Part shown: positions 16,485-24,584 of the stretch, one piece after another
How positions within the stretch are numbered: the stretch's first letter is position 1
How the letters are laid out: each line of letters starts with the position of its first letter
NCBI GenBank assembly: GCA_964607315.1
Contig: CAZSKA010000018.1
Span: forward strand, 1-28,569
Source of the DNA: JAHDFB01 sp964607315
Lineage (GTDB): Bacteria; Bacteroidota; Bacteroidia; Chitinophagales; Saprospiraceae
DNA length: 28,569 nucleotides
Direction of reading: 5' to 3'
The notes under the pieces: model-generated
Database searches by the model: none
Seen by the model: only the letters and a program-made list of their open reading frames with translations
Told to the model about the DNA's origin: nothing
Translations under genes and position numbers: made by a program

Positions 16485-17510
16485 ATGAAACAGAAGAAAA
16501 TCCATAAATACTTAGGCTTTAATGATACATGGTATATGCTTATTGGTATTCCAGTAGTAGCATTGATCATCAGTTATCTTTTTAATGCAGGAGCAGTATG
16601 TTTTTCTGAATTTCTATTTGGATTTCTGATATCTATAGTATTCACTATTGCTAATTGGATCACCATGAGATGGTTTTTGATAAAGATTCGAAAGAGATTT
16701 CCAGATATTAAAGACTCAATAAAACGAATCATTTTATACTTTGTATTTATGATGTTTTCAATCATATTGATAAATACAGTTAGTAATAGTTTATTGGGAA
16801 ATACTATAGGTTCATCTTTTCATGGTCCTGATACTAAATCATTTGTTATTATTACGTTGATCAGCATCATGTCAATGGCTATTTATGAAGCTATTTATTT
16901 TTTCAACAAATTGAAGGATTCTGTAAGAATGGAAGAACAGTCAAGACGAATAGCTGTTCAAGCCCAATTAGATACATTAAGAAATCAAGCAAGACCACAT
17001 TTCTTATTTAATAGTTTGAATACATTAAAGGATATCATAGATCATGATCCCAAGGAAGATGCTCAAAATTTTGTATCACAATTGTCAGATGTCTATCGAT
17101 TTATATTGGATTCCAATAATAGTGATTTAACTACTTTGGAAAAGGAAATTCGTTTTGCTAAGTCTTATTTATATGTTCAAAAAGAGAGATTTGGTGATAA
17201 TCTCAAAGTGAATTGGAATATAGAAGACTTAGTCCTTCCTAAGAAATTAGTGTCAATGAGTCTTCAGCTTCTAATTGAAAATGCCATCAAGCACAATGTG
17301 ATTTCAAAATCCTTACCTCTCCAGATTCATATTGATGTGGTAGATAATGTTTTGATTGTTAAAAATGACTTTCAACCAAAAAGCACCAAGATAGAATCAA
17401 CAAAATTAGGACTTGAAAATATTAAGAATCGATATGCATTATTAGATGCTCCAATTCCAGAGATTATAGAAAATCATGATCAATTCATAGTGAAAATCTC
17501 ATTAATCTAA
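16485..17510 (+). CDS. LytS/YehU-type membrane sensor histidine kinase
   Basis: A 341-residue sensor kinase of the His_kinase (PF06580) group. The first 145 residues hold four membrane helices (about 18-36, 43-62, 82-98, 120-140) and no large outer domain, so the ligand is probably sensed in or near the membrane, possibly by the two preceding membrane proteins. A short coiled coil (about 143-170) leads to the phosphoacceptor H172 in ARPHFLFNSLNT. The usual N-P-H reads R-P-H here. The ATP-binding part has an N-box with E265, N266, H270 and N271 and a glycine motif LGLENI at 308-313. It overlaps neither neighbour but lies 1 bp after the 7TM gene and 2 bp before its regulator. Confidence 0.9.
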   Translation: MKQKKIHKYLGFNDTWYMLIGIPVVALIISYLFNAGAVCFSEFLFGFLISIVFTIANWITMRWFLIKIRKRFPDIKDSIKRIILYFVFMMFSIILINTVSNSLLGNTIGSSFHGPDTKSFVIITLISIMSMAIYEAIYFFNKLKDSVRMEEQSRRIAVQAQLDTLRNQARPHFLFNSLNTLKDIIDHDPKEDAQNFVSQLSDVYRFILDSNNSDLTTLEKEIRFAKSYLYVQKERFGDNLKVNWNIEDLVLPKKLVSMSLQLLIENAIKHNVISKSLPLQIHIDVVDNVLIVKNDFQPKSTKIESTKLGLENIKNRYALLDAPIPEIIENHDQFIVKISLI

Positions 17511-17512
17511 AT

Positions 17513-18271
17513 ATGAAAAAGATACTCATAATAGAAGATGAATCGAGAGCTGCAAGGCAGTTGCAAAAGGTTATAGAAGCATGTTCTTTTGATTATGAAT
17601 TACTGGACATTCTTGATTCCGTTAGTGAAGTAATATCCTGGTTGGATTCACATAAAATGCCCGATCTTATTTTCATGGATATACAGTTAGCTGATGGATT
17701 AAGTTTTGAGATATTTACTCACGTAGAAGTTAATTGTCCTATTATTTTCACCACAGCATTTGACCAATATGCCATCAAAGCTTTTAAAGTTAATAGTGTG
17801 GATTACCTTTTGAAACCAATAAAGCAAGAGGATTTACAGATGGCTTTGAATAAATTTGAAAAGCAACAAAATCAGTCTATTAGTCAAGATCACCTCAAGT
17901 CTCTTATTTCTTTGTTAAACGTAGAACAGAAGGAATATAGAAAAGGCGTTATAGTAAAAGAAGGCAGTGGATTTAAGCAATTAATGATTAAAGACATCCT
18001 TTATGTCTACTCTTCAGAAAGTATCACCTTTGCTCGCACTAAAGAGAAGCGATTTATCATAGAGGAAACAATAGAACAATTTTATAAATCCCTTGATTCA
18101 GCTAAGTTCTTCAAGATAAATAGAGGGCAAGTGGTGTCTAAAAGTGGGATAGTGAAATTTGAATCATACTTTAATCACCGCTTGAAGCTAAAAATGCTGG
18201 AAGGTGGTGAATTGGAATTTGTGGTGAGCAGACAAAAGACTGGAGACTTTAGAGCGTGGATGAATAGGTGA
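17513..18271 (+). CDS. LytTR-family response regulator
   Basis: A 252-residue regulator with a receiver domain at about 3-115 and a LytTR DNA-binding domain at about 143-250. The receiver has the acidic pair E8/D9, phosphoacceptor D56 in FMDIQLADG and the conserved lysine K101 in LLKPI. The LytTR part shows IKDILYVYSS, FFKINRGQVVSKSGI and a conserved ...VVSRQKTGDFRAWM end. It is the partner of the kinase 2 bp upstream. LytTR proteins bind direct repeats of about 9-10 bp. I did not find a convincing pair near the operon promoter, so the targets are unknown. The gene ends the operon and converges with the WG-repeat gene; no clear terminator was seen in between. Confidence 0.92.
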   Translation: MKKILIIEDESRAARQLQKVIEACSFDYELLDILDSVSEVISWLDSHKMPDLIFMDIQLADGLSFEIFTHVEVNCPIIFTTAFDQYAIKAFKVNSVDYLLKPIKQEDLQMALNKFEKQQNQSISQDHLKSLISLLNVEQKEYRKGVIVKEGSGFKQLMIKDILYVYSSESITFARTKEKRFIIEETIEQFYKSLDSAKFFKINRGQVVSKSGIVKFESYFNHRLKLKMLEGGELEFVVSRQKTGDFRAWMNR

Positions 18272-18386
18272 GAAGTTTTAATGAGTGCATTGTTATCAAT
18301 CTAGGATTCCATAAAACCTCAACTTTCAATTAACTCGACCATCAAATTCCGCAGTATTTTTTTCTTTCTAAAATCTTTGACTTCTT

Positions 18387-19310
18387 TTATTTTCGTTTAA
18401 AAAATTCTTTTCCATTGAATTTCTTATAACCATATTTATTAGGTTCATACTCAATAAGTGCCATTTGCCAGCCGGGTGTAATTTCCAAAAAATCATATTC
18501 AACATCTAACATTAAATTGCCTCTATTACAAATTACTCCGTATTTATCCTTAATTCTTACTTTAGCATACGATATTTCGTTTTCGTAGAAACTTTCAATG
18601 ATTATATCATCATATTTAAATTCAATTAATTTTGATACCATAGAATTTACTTCTTTCTTATGATTGATATTATATTTTTTTTCTAAGAAGTTATTTTGAC
18701 TCCATGTATCATATAAGCCAAATTTCTCATTCTTTTTTAGTAAGATATGATTACTACTGAAAGGAATTACCTCATCAATTTTTAGATTCGTAGTATCAGT
18801 TTTTTCGATAAACTTCGAAGAATCGATTTCAATGTAATATTTATACTCCAATTCGTATTTACCATTAACTAATTTGAAATACTTGTGTGGATTTTGTGGA
18901 GAAATTATTTTGCAATAACCCGCCTCGGTCGATAAACATTTGCTATCTCTAATTTTTCTTCCTTTTTTGTTAATAAAAAAGGAATTGTCACCTTTTGACA
19001 CTGAAGCATAATTTGATAAGAAGTTGGCTGCAGAATCATATTTTGCGTTTATGTGCCAACTTCCATCCTTTTTAATATACCCAAACTTTCCATCAATTTT
19101 TACAGCTGCAAGACCATTGTAATAGAAACTCACTTGTTCATAGATTGGATTAATTACCGTTTCTCCATTATAATTTGCGAAACCCCATTTATTATTTTCT
19201 CCTATAGGGAACATAAGTCCTTTATCTACGGATAAATTCTCTACTTCTTTTGATGTTATACATCCTAATAGAAAAAATAAGCTGAAAAATATGACTATCT
19301 TGTTTTTCAA
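18387..19310 (-). CDS. WG-repeat lipoprotein
   Basis: A 307-residue lipoprotein with signal peptide and lipobox LLGC (C17). It starts at a TTG, because no in-frame ATG gives a signal peptide. After the anchor come WG-type beta repeats: NKWGFANYNGETVINPIYEQV, here cut across 39-60, then GKFGYIKKDGSWHINAKYD near 72-90, with weaker copies later (EKFGLYD, DKYGVIC, NKYGYKK). WG repeats form a beta-sheet scaffold for protein contacts; no enzymatic residues are evident. The mature protein probably faces the periplasm or the cell surface. It is separated by 116 bp from the M15-like gene upstream. Function is unknown. Confidence 0.75.
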   Translation of the reverse strand: MKNKIVIFFSLFFLLGCITSKEVENLSVDKGLMFPIGENNKWGFANYNGETVINPIYEQVSFYYNGLAAVKIDGKFGYIKKDGSWHINAKYDSAANFLSNYASVSKGDNSFFINKKGRKIRDSKCLSTEAGYCKIISPQNPHKYFKLVNGKYELEYKYYIEIDSSKFIEKTDTTNLKIDEVIPFSSNHILLKKNEKFGLYDTWSQNNFLEKKYNINHKKEVNSMVSKLIEFKYDDIIIESFYENEISYAKVRIKDKYGVICNRGNLMLDVEYDFLEITPGWQMALIEYEPNKYGYKKFNGKEFFKRK

Positions 19311-19426
19311 AATTACATGTCGTGTTTGTTGATATTATGTATTTACACACATTTATTTTAATAACGCAAAAGGGTGTAGTTTTATATCATTGATTTTGTA
19401 TTTCCTCACCCCACAACAAAACACCC

Positions 19427-20053
19427 TTACAATGGCAACGCAACATGCAAATGATCTGCTGTTCCAACATGTCGCAAGGTCTGGAAACCCATACTCTTGA
19501 AGTACCATACTAAGGCTTTGTTTCTTAGTTCTCCTCTTCCATTAGTGCGTAAATCTATAGCATGTACAAATCCTGTCTTTTGCTTGTAATGAAGAGAGGA
19601 ACTATTGGTCGATAAACCCATTTTTTTATAGTCTTCAGGTACTCTTGACCCATCAGTCATGATTGCTTTTCTATCAAATAAGAAAACAATACTGGTTCCT
19701 AATCTTAAAATAGGGTGGAGTTCTGTAAATTCTTTTTTAACCTGAGAGCTTTTGGCATTTGCATCAGATAGGTTTACAATGCCGTATAAAGTGAAGATTC
19801 CAACTAAGAAAAATGTTATCATAAATCTTCTTCTTAGATATTTTATTTTGGTTTTTTTCTTTGTTATTCTTCCGTAAAAAACACTGAAATAAATAGCGAG
19901 TAAAACAGCCGTTACAGCACCAGAAATCAAAAGAGAAATCATGTAGTTATAGCCTTCGCTTAGATTCAAATAAACTGCTCCTCTTATCAATACCACAATA
20001 GGTAAGAATAGGATAAAGATAAATTTCAAGAAGTTGTAAATAAGCGAAAGCAT
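19427..20053 (-). CDS. Membrane-anchored M15-like peptidase domain protein
   Basis: A 208-residue protein with two or three N-terminal helices (about 8-28, 36-60, 76-95) and a C-terminal domain of about 100 residues. The domain carries SSSLHYKQ (H155), FVHAIDLRT (H164, D167) and ADHLHVAL (H201, H203), a His/Asp...His-x-His layout resembling the zinc site of M15 D,D-carboxypeptidase/VanX-like enzymes, with a longer spacer than usual between the first His and the Asp. The likely site of action is the periplasm on peptidoglycan peptides, but activity is inferred from the pattern only. It lies between the WG-repeat gene and the tandem repeats and seems to be transcribed on its own. Confidence 0.6.
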   Translation of the reverse strand: MLSLIYNFLKFIFILFLPIVVLIRGAVYLNLSEGYNYMISLLISGAVTAVLLAIYFSVFYGRITKKKTKIKYLRRRFMITFFLVGIFTLYGIVNLSDANAKSSQVKKEFTELHPILRLGTSIVFLFDRKAIMTDGSRVPEDYKKMGLSTNSSSLHYKQKTGFVHAIDLRTNGRGELRNKALVWYFKSMGFQTLRHVGTADHLHVALPL

Positions 20054-20190
20054 ACATCTAAGTTACCATTTTTGAGGAAAATTTAAGTTAAAGGCATGAA
20101 AAATGCTTGCTATTATATACGAATTGCTATTAAACCATCGATGAAAAACAAAATTATGGCAACTAATTAAATGATATATTTTGCTAATAA

Positions 20191-20603
20191 ATATGCAAAA
20201 AGAACGCTAAAAGCTAATGTCAGAAGCAGTTTGCGAATTACGTAGTACGTAAAAATAGACGACTACGCAACAAGCTCCCATGAAAAACCACCTTTGGGTT
20301 CCAACCCAAAAAGACTAGAAAATTCCATTAAAAAAATACGCAAAAAAAACGCTAAAAGCTAATGTCAGAAGCAGTATGCGAATTACGTAGTACGTAAAAT
20401 TAGACAACTACGCAACATGCTCTCCATGAAAAACCACCTTTGGGTTCCAACCCAAAAAACTAGAAAATTTCATTAAAAAAATAAGGTAAAAAAACGCTGA
20501 AATCTAATGTCAGAAGCAGTTTGCGGATTACGTAGTACGTAAAAATAGACGACTCCACAACATGCTCTCCATGAAAAACCACCTTTGGGCCCCAGCCCCT
20601 TCC
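20191..20603. repeat. Tandem 145-bp noncoding repeat, about 2.8 copies
   Basis: Three head-to-tail units start at 20191, 20336 and 20481, with an exact 145-bp period; the third is cut short by the stop codon of the DUF4249 gene at 20604. Each holds TTACGTAGTACGTAA, a perfect 7-1-7 palindrome (20238-20252, 20383-20397, 20528-20542). Units one and two also have the inverted repeat TTTGGGTTCCAACCCAAA (20293-20310, 20439-20456); in unit three it is degenerate (20584-20599). Small indels cancel out to keep the period. No open frame is shared. The block fills most of the 550-bp gap between the M15-like gene and the DUF4249 gene; 20054-20190 shows nothing else convincing. Confidence 0.9.
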
Positions 20604-21392
20604 TTAAAACTGAATCATCAACTCATTATACACATTAATTCCAAAATATCCCAAACCATCATTGTCGAAATTTCCCGTTGGATTAAATGGAGTCGTACTG
20701 TTAAATCCCTGATTCAAAGCCGATTCTAACTGGATAAAGTAATCATAAGTCTCTTCATCAATACTCAATAACTGAAAACGCACAGTATCTCCCACTTCTA
20801 CTGGATACATCAAAGGTCTTACGAATGTCTGTCCATCCAAACCATCATCATCATAATACGCAAACGGTCCCACTAATGTATCATTAGCAAATGTGCGCAA
20901 CTGATAATGATTCTCCTGACCTGGAGCATCTTGCCATATGTAAAGTGATTGATAAAAAGGATCGCCTCCTTCAAAAAAAGGCTCATTAAATATCGTGTCA
21001 ACTGCTAGTAAATCTACTGGGAATGGCGCCTCTGTTTCCGCTCGGTAAGTCACATCATCTACTGTCACTTCTATCTCATATGTTTCTCCTGAAACTACAT
21101 TAATAGGTGATAAAGTATAGCGTCCATCAGCTCCAACAGGCACCTCTATTTCCTCGCCAGCTGCATTTCTAAAAATAATGTTTGCATCTGTTACTTGATT
21201 AGGTATCGCCTCACCGAAAAACTCCGTCGTCAAACTAACATCCACAACTATAGTCGAAGTATTCATATCAGCCACTGCTTCTATGACTACTCTTGGCTCA
21301 GAATTGGCCAAATCAAGATCTATTATATCCTCACAAGATGTGAAAAAGATAATGCAAATAAGACCTAATATATATGTTAATTTCTTGTTCAT
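20604..21392 (-). CDS. DUF4249 surface lipoprotein, partner of the TonB receptor
   Basis: A 262-residue lipoprotein with lipobox FTSC (C20). Acidic residues directly after the cysteine (CEDIIDLD) resemble lipoprotein export signals that send Bacteroidota lipoproteins to the cell surface. The mature part is beta-rich: an Ig-like region to about 120 (NVVSGETYEIEVTVDD, PFPVDLL), then a part containing ENHYQLR and DEETYDYF, typical of DUF4249. DUF4249 proteins accompany CPD-type TonB receptors and are thought to act as a lid or ligand-capture subunit by analogy with SusD. It starts 12 bp after the receptor stop, so they form one operon. The tandem repeat begins right at its stop and may provide the transcript end. 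Confidence 0.87.
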   Translation of the reverse strand: MNKKLTYILGLICIIFFTSCEDIIDLDLANSEPRVVIEAVADMNTSTIVVDVSLTTEFFGEAIPNQVTDANIIFRNAAGEEIEVPVGADGRYTLSPINVVSGETYEIEVTVDDVTYRAETEAPFPVDLLAVDTIFNEPFFEGGDPFYQSLYIWQDAPGQENHYQLRTFANDTLVGPFAYYDDDGLDGQTFVRPLMYPVEVGDTVRFQLLSIDEETYDYFIQLESALNQGFNSTTPFNPTGNFDNDGLGYFGINVYNELMIQF

Positions 21393-21404
21393 TTTCTAAT
21401 CTTT

Positions 21405-23705
21405 TTAAAATCTAAAATTCCATGTTATAGAAGGAATAGCCCCAAATAATGCCAATCTCGTCGCTTCAGTAAAACCCTGCGCATTCTCGTCAAAAGTTAT
21501 AGTAAAGGCATTTTTACGATTGTACGCATTATATACAGATACATTTAAATCGCTATAAAATTTATCATTATCCTTCATTACCCATGTAACTCCTAGGTCT
21601 AACCGGTGATAATCAGGCAAACGATCTGCATTTCGCTCTGATACCAAATTCACTAAATTTCCATTAATGAAATATTTTCCAGTTGGAAAGGTCACCGCGT
21701 CACCTGTGTAATAAACCCAACTTCCAGAAACACTGATTTTCTTCGTCAACTGATAAATTCCTACAACGGATAAATCATGCGTTCGATTTTGCCTCGCAGA
21801 ATACCATTCACCATTATTAATTTCCTCCGCTCTATTTCGAACTCTACTCAAAGTGTAAGAAACCCAGCCCGTGAATTTACCTTTTGTTTTTTCTAACAAA
21901 AATTCTACACCATATGCTTCCCCTTGCCCAAAAATCAATTCTGTTTCTATGTCTGGATTTCCAAAAATCTCAGCTCCATCCTCGTAATCAACGATGTTTT
22001 GAAGCGCTTTATAATAGACCTCCGTAGAAAATTTGTATTCATTATTCTTGAAGTTTTTGAAATATCCTAAGGCCACTTGATCGGCTATAGTCGGCTCCAC
22101 AGCTGGCGATGAAGGAATCCAAATATCCGTCGGTGTTCCTGCATTAGAATTCTCTAATAACTGAAGGTACTGGAAGTTTCTATTATATGAAAACTTGATC
22201 GAACTGCTTTTATTTAGCAAATAAGTACTTGAAAATCTTGGCTCTAATCCCGTGTATGTATTATAAAAGTCAAATTCATCATGTCGAGTAGCAGAAATTA
22301 AATTCTCCTCATCGTCGAATACTTTTTCTGTGAAAGGTCCCACATTATTGAAGATGCTAAATCGTAGACCATAATTTAATGTAAGTCTAGAATTAACCGT
22401 TTGCTCATTACTCAGATAAATTCCTGATTCCAGCGCTGTTTGGATTTCAGTGTCTTCTTCACTTGGCGTGTTGTTAAACACAAAATCAACGGGCTTGAAG
22501 CGATGAATATTAGAAATCCATCCGAAAGCCACTTTATTCTTTGGGTTAGGGTAGTAGTTGAAATCTTGTTTTACTGTATAATCAAAAATTCCAGCAGATA
22601 AATCTACATCGATAGCACCCACATCCACACTAAATCCATAGTCATAATCTGAATAGATAAAAGAGGTGTTTTTGAATAACTTTGAATTGATTGTTCTACT
22701 CCAACGTGCAGTTAATGTTTGATTTCCCCAGTCAAAACCAAACGCGTCAAAACCTAAAACATCTCTTCCAAAATATGCCGAAACATAAAGTCTGTCTTTA
22801 TCTGTGATTTTATAATTTGCCTTAGCGTTAAAATCATAGAAAAAGAGTTGGGTTTCATCGAGAAGATCAGTGAAAAGACGACCAACAACATCGGCATAAG
22901 TACGTCTGCCTGAAATGATTATAGAACCTTTATCTTTAACAATAGGACCTTCTATAGTAGCACGCGAAGAAATCAATCCAACACCACCTGAAGCTTCCCA
23001 CTTTTTACTATTTCCGTTTTTCATGCGAATATCCATCACAGAAGAAGCACGACCACCATATTGTGCAGGAATTCCTCCCTTATATAGCTTGACATCTTTG
23101 AGCGCATCAGAATTAAATACCGAGAAAAAACCGAGTAGATGAGAGGCATTATAAACAGGTGCTTCATCGAGTAAAACCAAGTTTTGATCAACATTTCCAC
23201 CTCTTACGAAAAATCCACTTCCGCCTTCTGAATTACTTGCAACACCAGGAAGCAATTGGAGGGTTTTAAACACATCTTTCTCTCCGAGTAGGACAGGTAT
23301 TTTTGACGTTTTCGCCACATCCAAAGTTACCACAGAAACCTCCGTATTTGTTACATTACTATTCTCTTCAGCCTGTGCCACCACTACAACCTCGTCGAGC
23401 TGGGAAGAAGAAGGAGCAATCTCCATATCTAATGTAATATTACGGTCAAGCTCCACCGTTTCTTTCTTCGTTTCATAACCGATATAGGAATACACGATAG
23501 AGTACGTCCCTTTGGGAAGAGTCAAAGAATAAAAACCGTAAAGGTTAGTATTAGCGCCTACAGTAGTGCCTTCAGCAGCAACAGAAGCATATAGCAATTC
23601 TTCACCAGAGGAGGCATCTTTCAGATAACCACTGATGGTGAAATCCTGTGCGCTAAGATGAAAAACAGAGCAAAAAAGGAGCAAAAAAAGATAGATTTGT
23701 TTCAT
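21405..23705 (-). CDS. TonB-dependent receptor paired with DUF4249 lipoprotein
   Basis: An outer-membrane receptor of 766 residues if it starts at the ATG at 23705, where a normal signal peptide (MKQIYLFLLLFCSVFHLSAQ) begins. The ATG at 23762 would add 19 charged residues that would spoil it. Residues about 21-105 are a carboxypeptidase-D-like domain (ISGYLKDASSGEELLYASV, then YSYIGYETKK). The plug (about 115-230) has LLPGVASNSEGGSGFFVRGG, split across 150-169, and LYKGGIPAQYGGRASSVMDI near 205-225. The barrel ends ITWNFRF with a terminal Phe, the usual BAM signal. Together with the DUF4249 lipoprotein it should import an unidentified ligand. No regulator or sigma factor lies next to the pair. 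Confidence 0.93.
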   Translation of the reverse strand: MKQIYLFLLLFCSVFHLSAQDFTISGYLKDASSGEELLYASVAAEGTTVGANTNLYGFYSLTLPKGTYSIVYSYIGYETKKETVELDRNITLDMEIAPSSSQLDEVVVVAQAEENSNVTNTEVSVVTLDVAKTSKIPVLLGEKDVFKTLQLLPGVASNSEGGSGFFVRGGNVDQNLVLLDEAPVYNASHLLGFFSVFNSDALKDVKLYKGGIPAQYGGRASSVMDIRMKNGNSKKWEASGGVGLISSRATIEGPIVKDKGSIIISGRRTYADVVGRLFTDLLDETQLFFYDFNAKANYKITDKDRLYVSAYFGRDVLGFDAFGFDWGNQTLTARWSRTINSKLFKNTSFIYSDYDYGFSVDVGAIDVDLSAGIFDYTVKQDFNYYPNPKNKVAFGWISNIHRFKPVDFVFNNTPSEEDTEIQTALESGIYLSNEQTVNSRLTLNYGLRFSIFNNVGPFTEKVFDDEENLISATRHDEFDFYNTYTGLEPRFSSTYLLNKSSSIKFSYNRNFQYLQLLENSNAGTPTDIWIPSSPAVEPTIADQVALGYFKNFKNNEYKFSTEVYYKALQNIVDYEDGAEIFGNPDIETELIFGQGEAYGVEFLLEKTKGKFTGWVSYTLSRVRNRAEEINNGEWYSARQNRTHDLSVVGIYQLTKKISVSGSWVYYTGDAVTFPTGKYFINGNLVNLVSERNADRLPDYHRLDLGVTWVMKDNDKFYSDLNVSVYNAYNRKNAFTITFDENAQGFTEATRLALFGAIPSITWNFRF

Positions 23706-23889
23706 ATATTTAATTTGATCCAGACGAGTCAAAGCAAAACGCATTTTATCTGGTTCATTCACATATTGTCATAATACGGGAAAATAACCGCAATGATGTC
23801 TAAAAAGTTGTGGAATAGAGTGCTTTATAAAGTTAAAAAATGGACAATTTATATGAACAGCTGATTTATAAAGATAAATAGTATGAAAA

Positions 23890-24010
23890 ATTGGGCGGAA
23901 CCCCATTTGGGGTCGCTATGTTCGTGATTCGCGATTCCGCTCATCCATTCCCTCGTAAACTCGGTCAGGACAAGCCACTACCAGCGCTTCCGCGGGGGTG
24001 AACGAAGGAA
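23890..24010. other. GC-rich structured intergenic island
   Basis: About 120 bp of distinctly GC-rich sequence (60% G+C over 23941-24000) in an AT-rich surrounding. It has a hairpin ACCCCATTTGGGGT at 23900-23913, enclosed by the inverted repeat GCGGAA (23895-23900) and TTCCGC (23935-23940). It has no convincing start codon or continued frame. It lies in the 400-bp divergent region between the receptor and rhodanese genes. It may be an intergenic repeat, a structured RNA or a remnant of foreign DNA. Confidence 0.55.
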
Positions 24011-24080
24011 GTGATCTTATCTTTTTAAAGTAATATATTTTTGAGCTTAATACGAATTAAAGAAATGATGTTATTATCTT

Positions 24081-24088
24081 TATGTTTG
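24081..24088 (+). promoter_or_regulatory. -7 element of the rhodanese promoter
   Basis: TATGTTTG fits TAnnTTTG perfectly and ends 23 nt before the ATG. No good -33 TTG lies at 19-21 nt upstream, so support rests on the -7 element and its position. Confidence 0.45.
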
Positions 24089-24111
24089 AGCGTAAACGAA
24101 AAAAATAACTA

Positions 24112-24426
24112 ATGGGAATATTTGATTTTCTATTCAAGAGAAATAATCGATCACAGCAAATCAATGAATATTTAGAGCAAGGAGCTGTTGTTGTTGACGT
24201 GAGAACTCCAGCAGAATTCAGTCAGGGTAGTGCACCAAATGCAATTAATATCCCATTGCATGAATTCAAGAGTAGGCTAAATGAAGTAACAAAAATAAAA
24301 TCACCAGTTATATTATGCTGTAAAAGCGGTGTTAGAAGCGCACAAGCTACATCTGTCTTAAGACAACAAAGAACAGATTGTGTAAATGGAGGAAGTTGGC
24401 AGAATGTAAAGTCGTTGATGAACTAG
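24112..24426 (+). CDS. Single-domain rhodanese (sulfurtransferase-like)
   Basis: A 104-residue protein made of one rhodanese domain. VVVDVRTPAEFSQGSAPNAI and NIPL at about 26-48 form the first half, and the active-site loop CKSGVRS at 70-76 carries the catalytic C70, which forms a persulfide. A second cysteine, C69, sits directly before it. The enzyme moves sulfane sulfur to thiol acceptors such as cyanide or protein cysteines; the physiological acceptor is unknown. There is no signal peptide; the N-terminus MGIFDFLFKR is a short amphipathic patch that could touch the membrane. Its first 18 nt are identical to those of the convergent BON-LysM gene. It appears to be monocistronic. Confidence 0.9.
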   Translation: MGIFDFLFKRNNRSQQINEYLEQGAVVVDVRTPAEFSQGSAPNAINIPLHEFKSRLNEVTKIKSPVILCCKSGVRSAQATSVLRQQRTDCVNGGSWQNVKSLMN

Positions 24427-24521
24427 TCAAGCTATAAATATATTTAAGTTATACTATTTGTCTTTCATTTGATAATTGAATAAAAGATAAGTATTCAGCT
24501 ATGTTCTTTGGGTTTAAAGCC

Positions 24522-24563
24522 CAAAAATAAAAAAGGCCAATCTACAGATGTAAATTGACCTTT
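24522..24563 (-). terminator. Terminator between the rhodanese and BON-LysM genes
   Basis: A hairpin (24532-24545 with 24550-24563, two mismatches, loop AGAT) is followed on the minus strand by a T-rich run to 24522. It lies 22 bp after the BON-LysM stop. On the plus strand the tail is weaker but it could also end rhodanese transcripts. Confidence 0.65.
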
Positions 24564-24584
24564 CTAATATTTCTTTAATGTTTC

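Noticed and set aside
19308..19315. TAATTTTG as promoter of the WG-repeat gene
   Set aside because: It overlaps the TTG start codon itself, so it cannot drive a transcript that includes the start.
20149..20156. TAATTTTG on the minus strand as promoter of the M15-like gene
   Set aside because: It is 95 nt from the start codon and has no -33 element; a chance match is likely in such AT-rich DNA.
20191..20603. Integron attC array or CRISPR array
   Set aside because: The arms GTTTGCG/CGCAAC do not fit RYYYAAC...GTTRRRY, there are no cassette ORFs or integrase, and a 145-bp period without unique spacers is not CRISPR.
23706..23762. Longer N-terminus of the DUF4249-linked TonB receptor
   Set aside because: The extra residues are charged and precede a complete signal peptide that begins at the ATG at 23705.
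24505..24527. Inverted repeat TTTGGGTTTAAAGCCCAAA as terminator of the rhodanese gene
   Set aside because: It is followed on the plus strand by A-rich, not T-rich, sequence; the neighbouring hairpin fits better as terminator.
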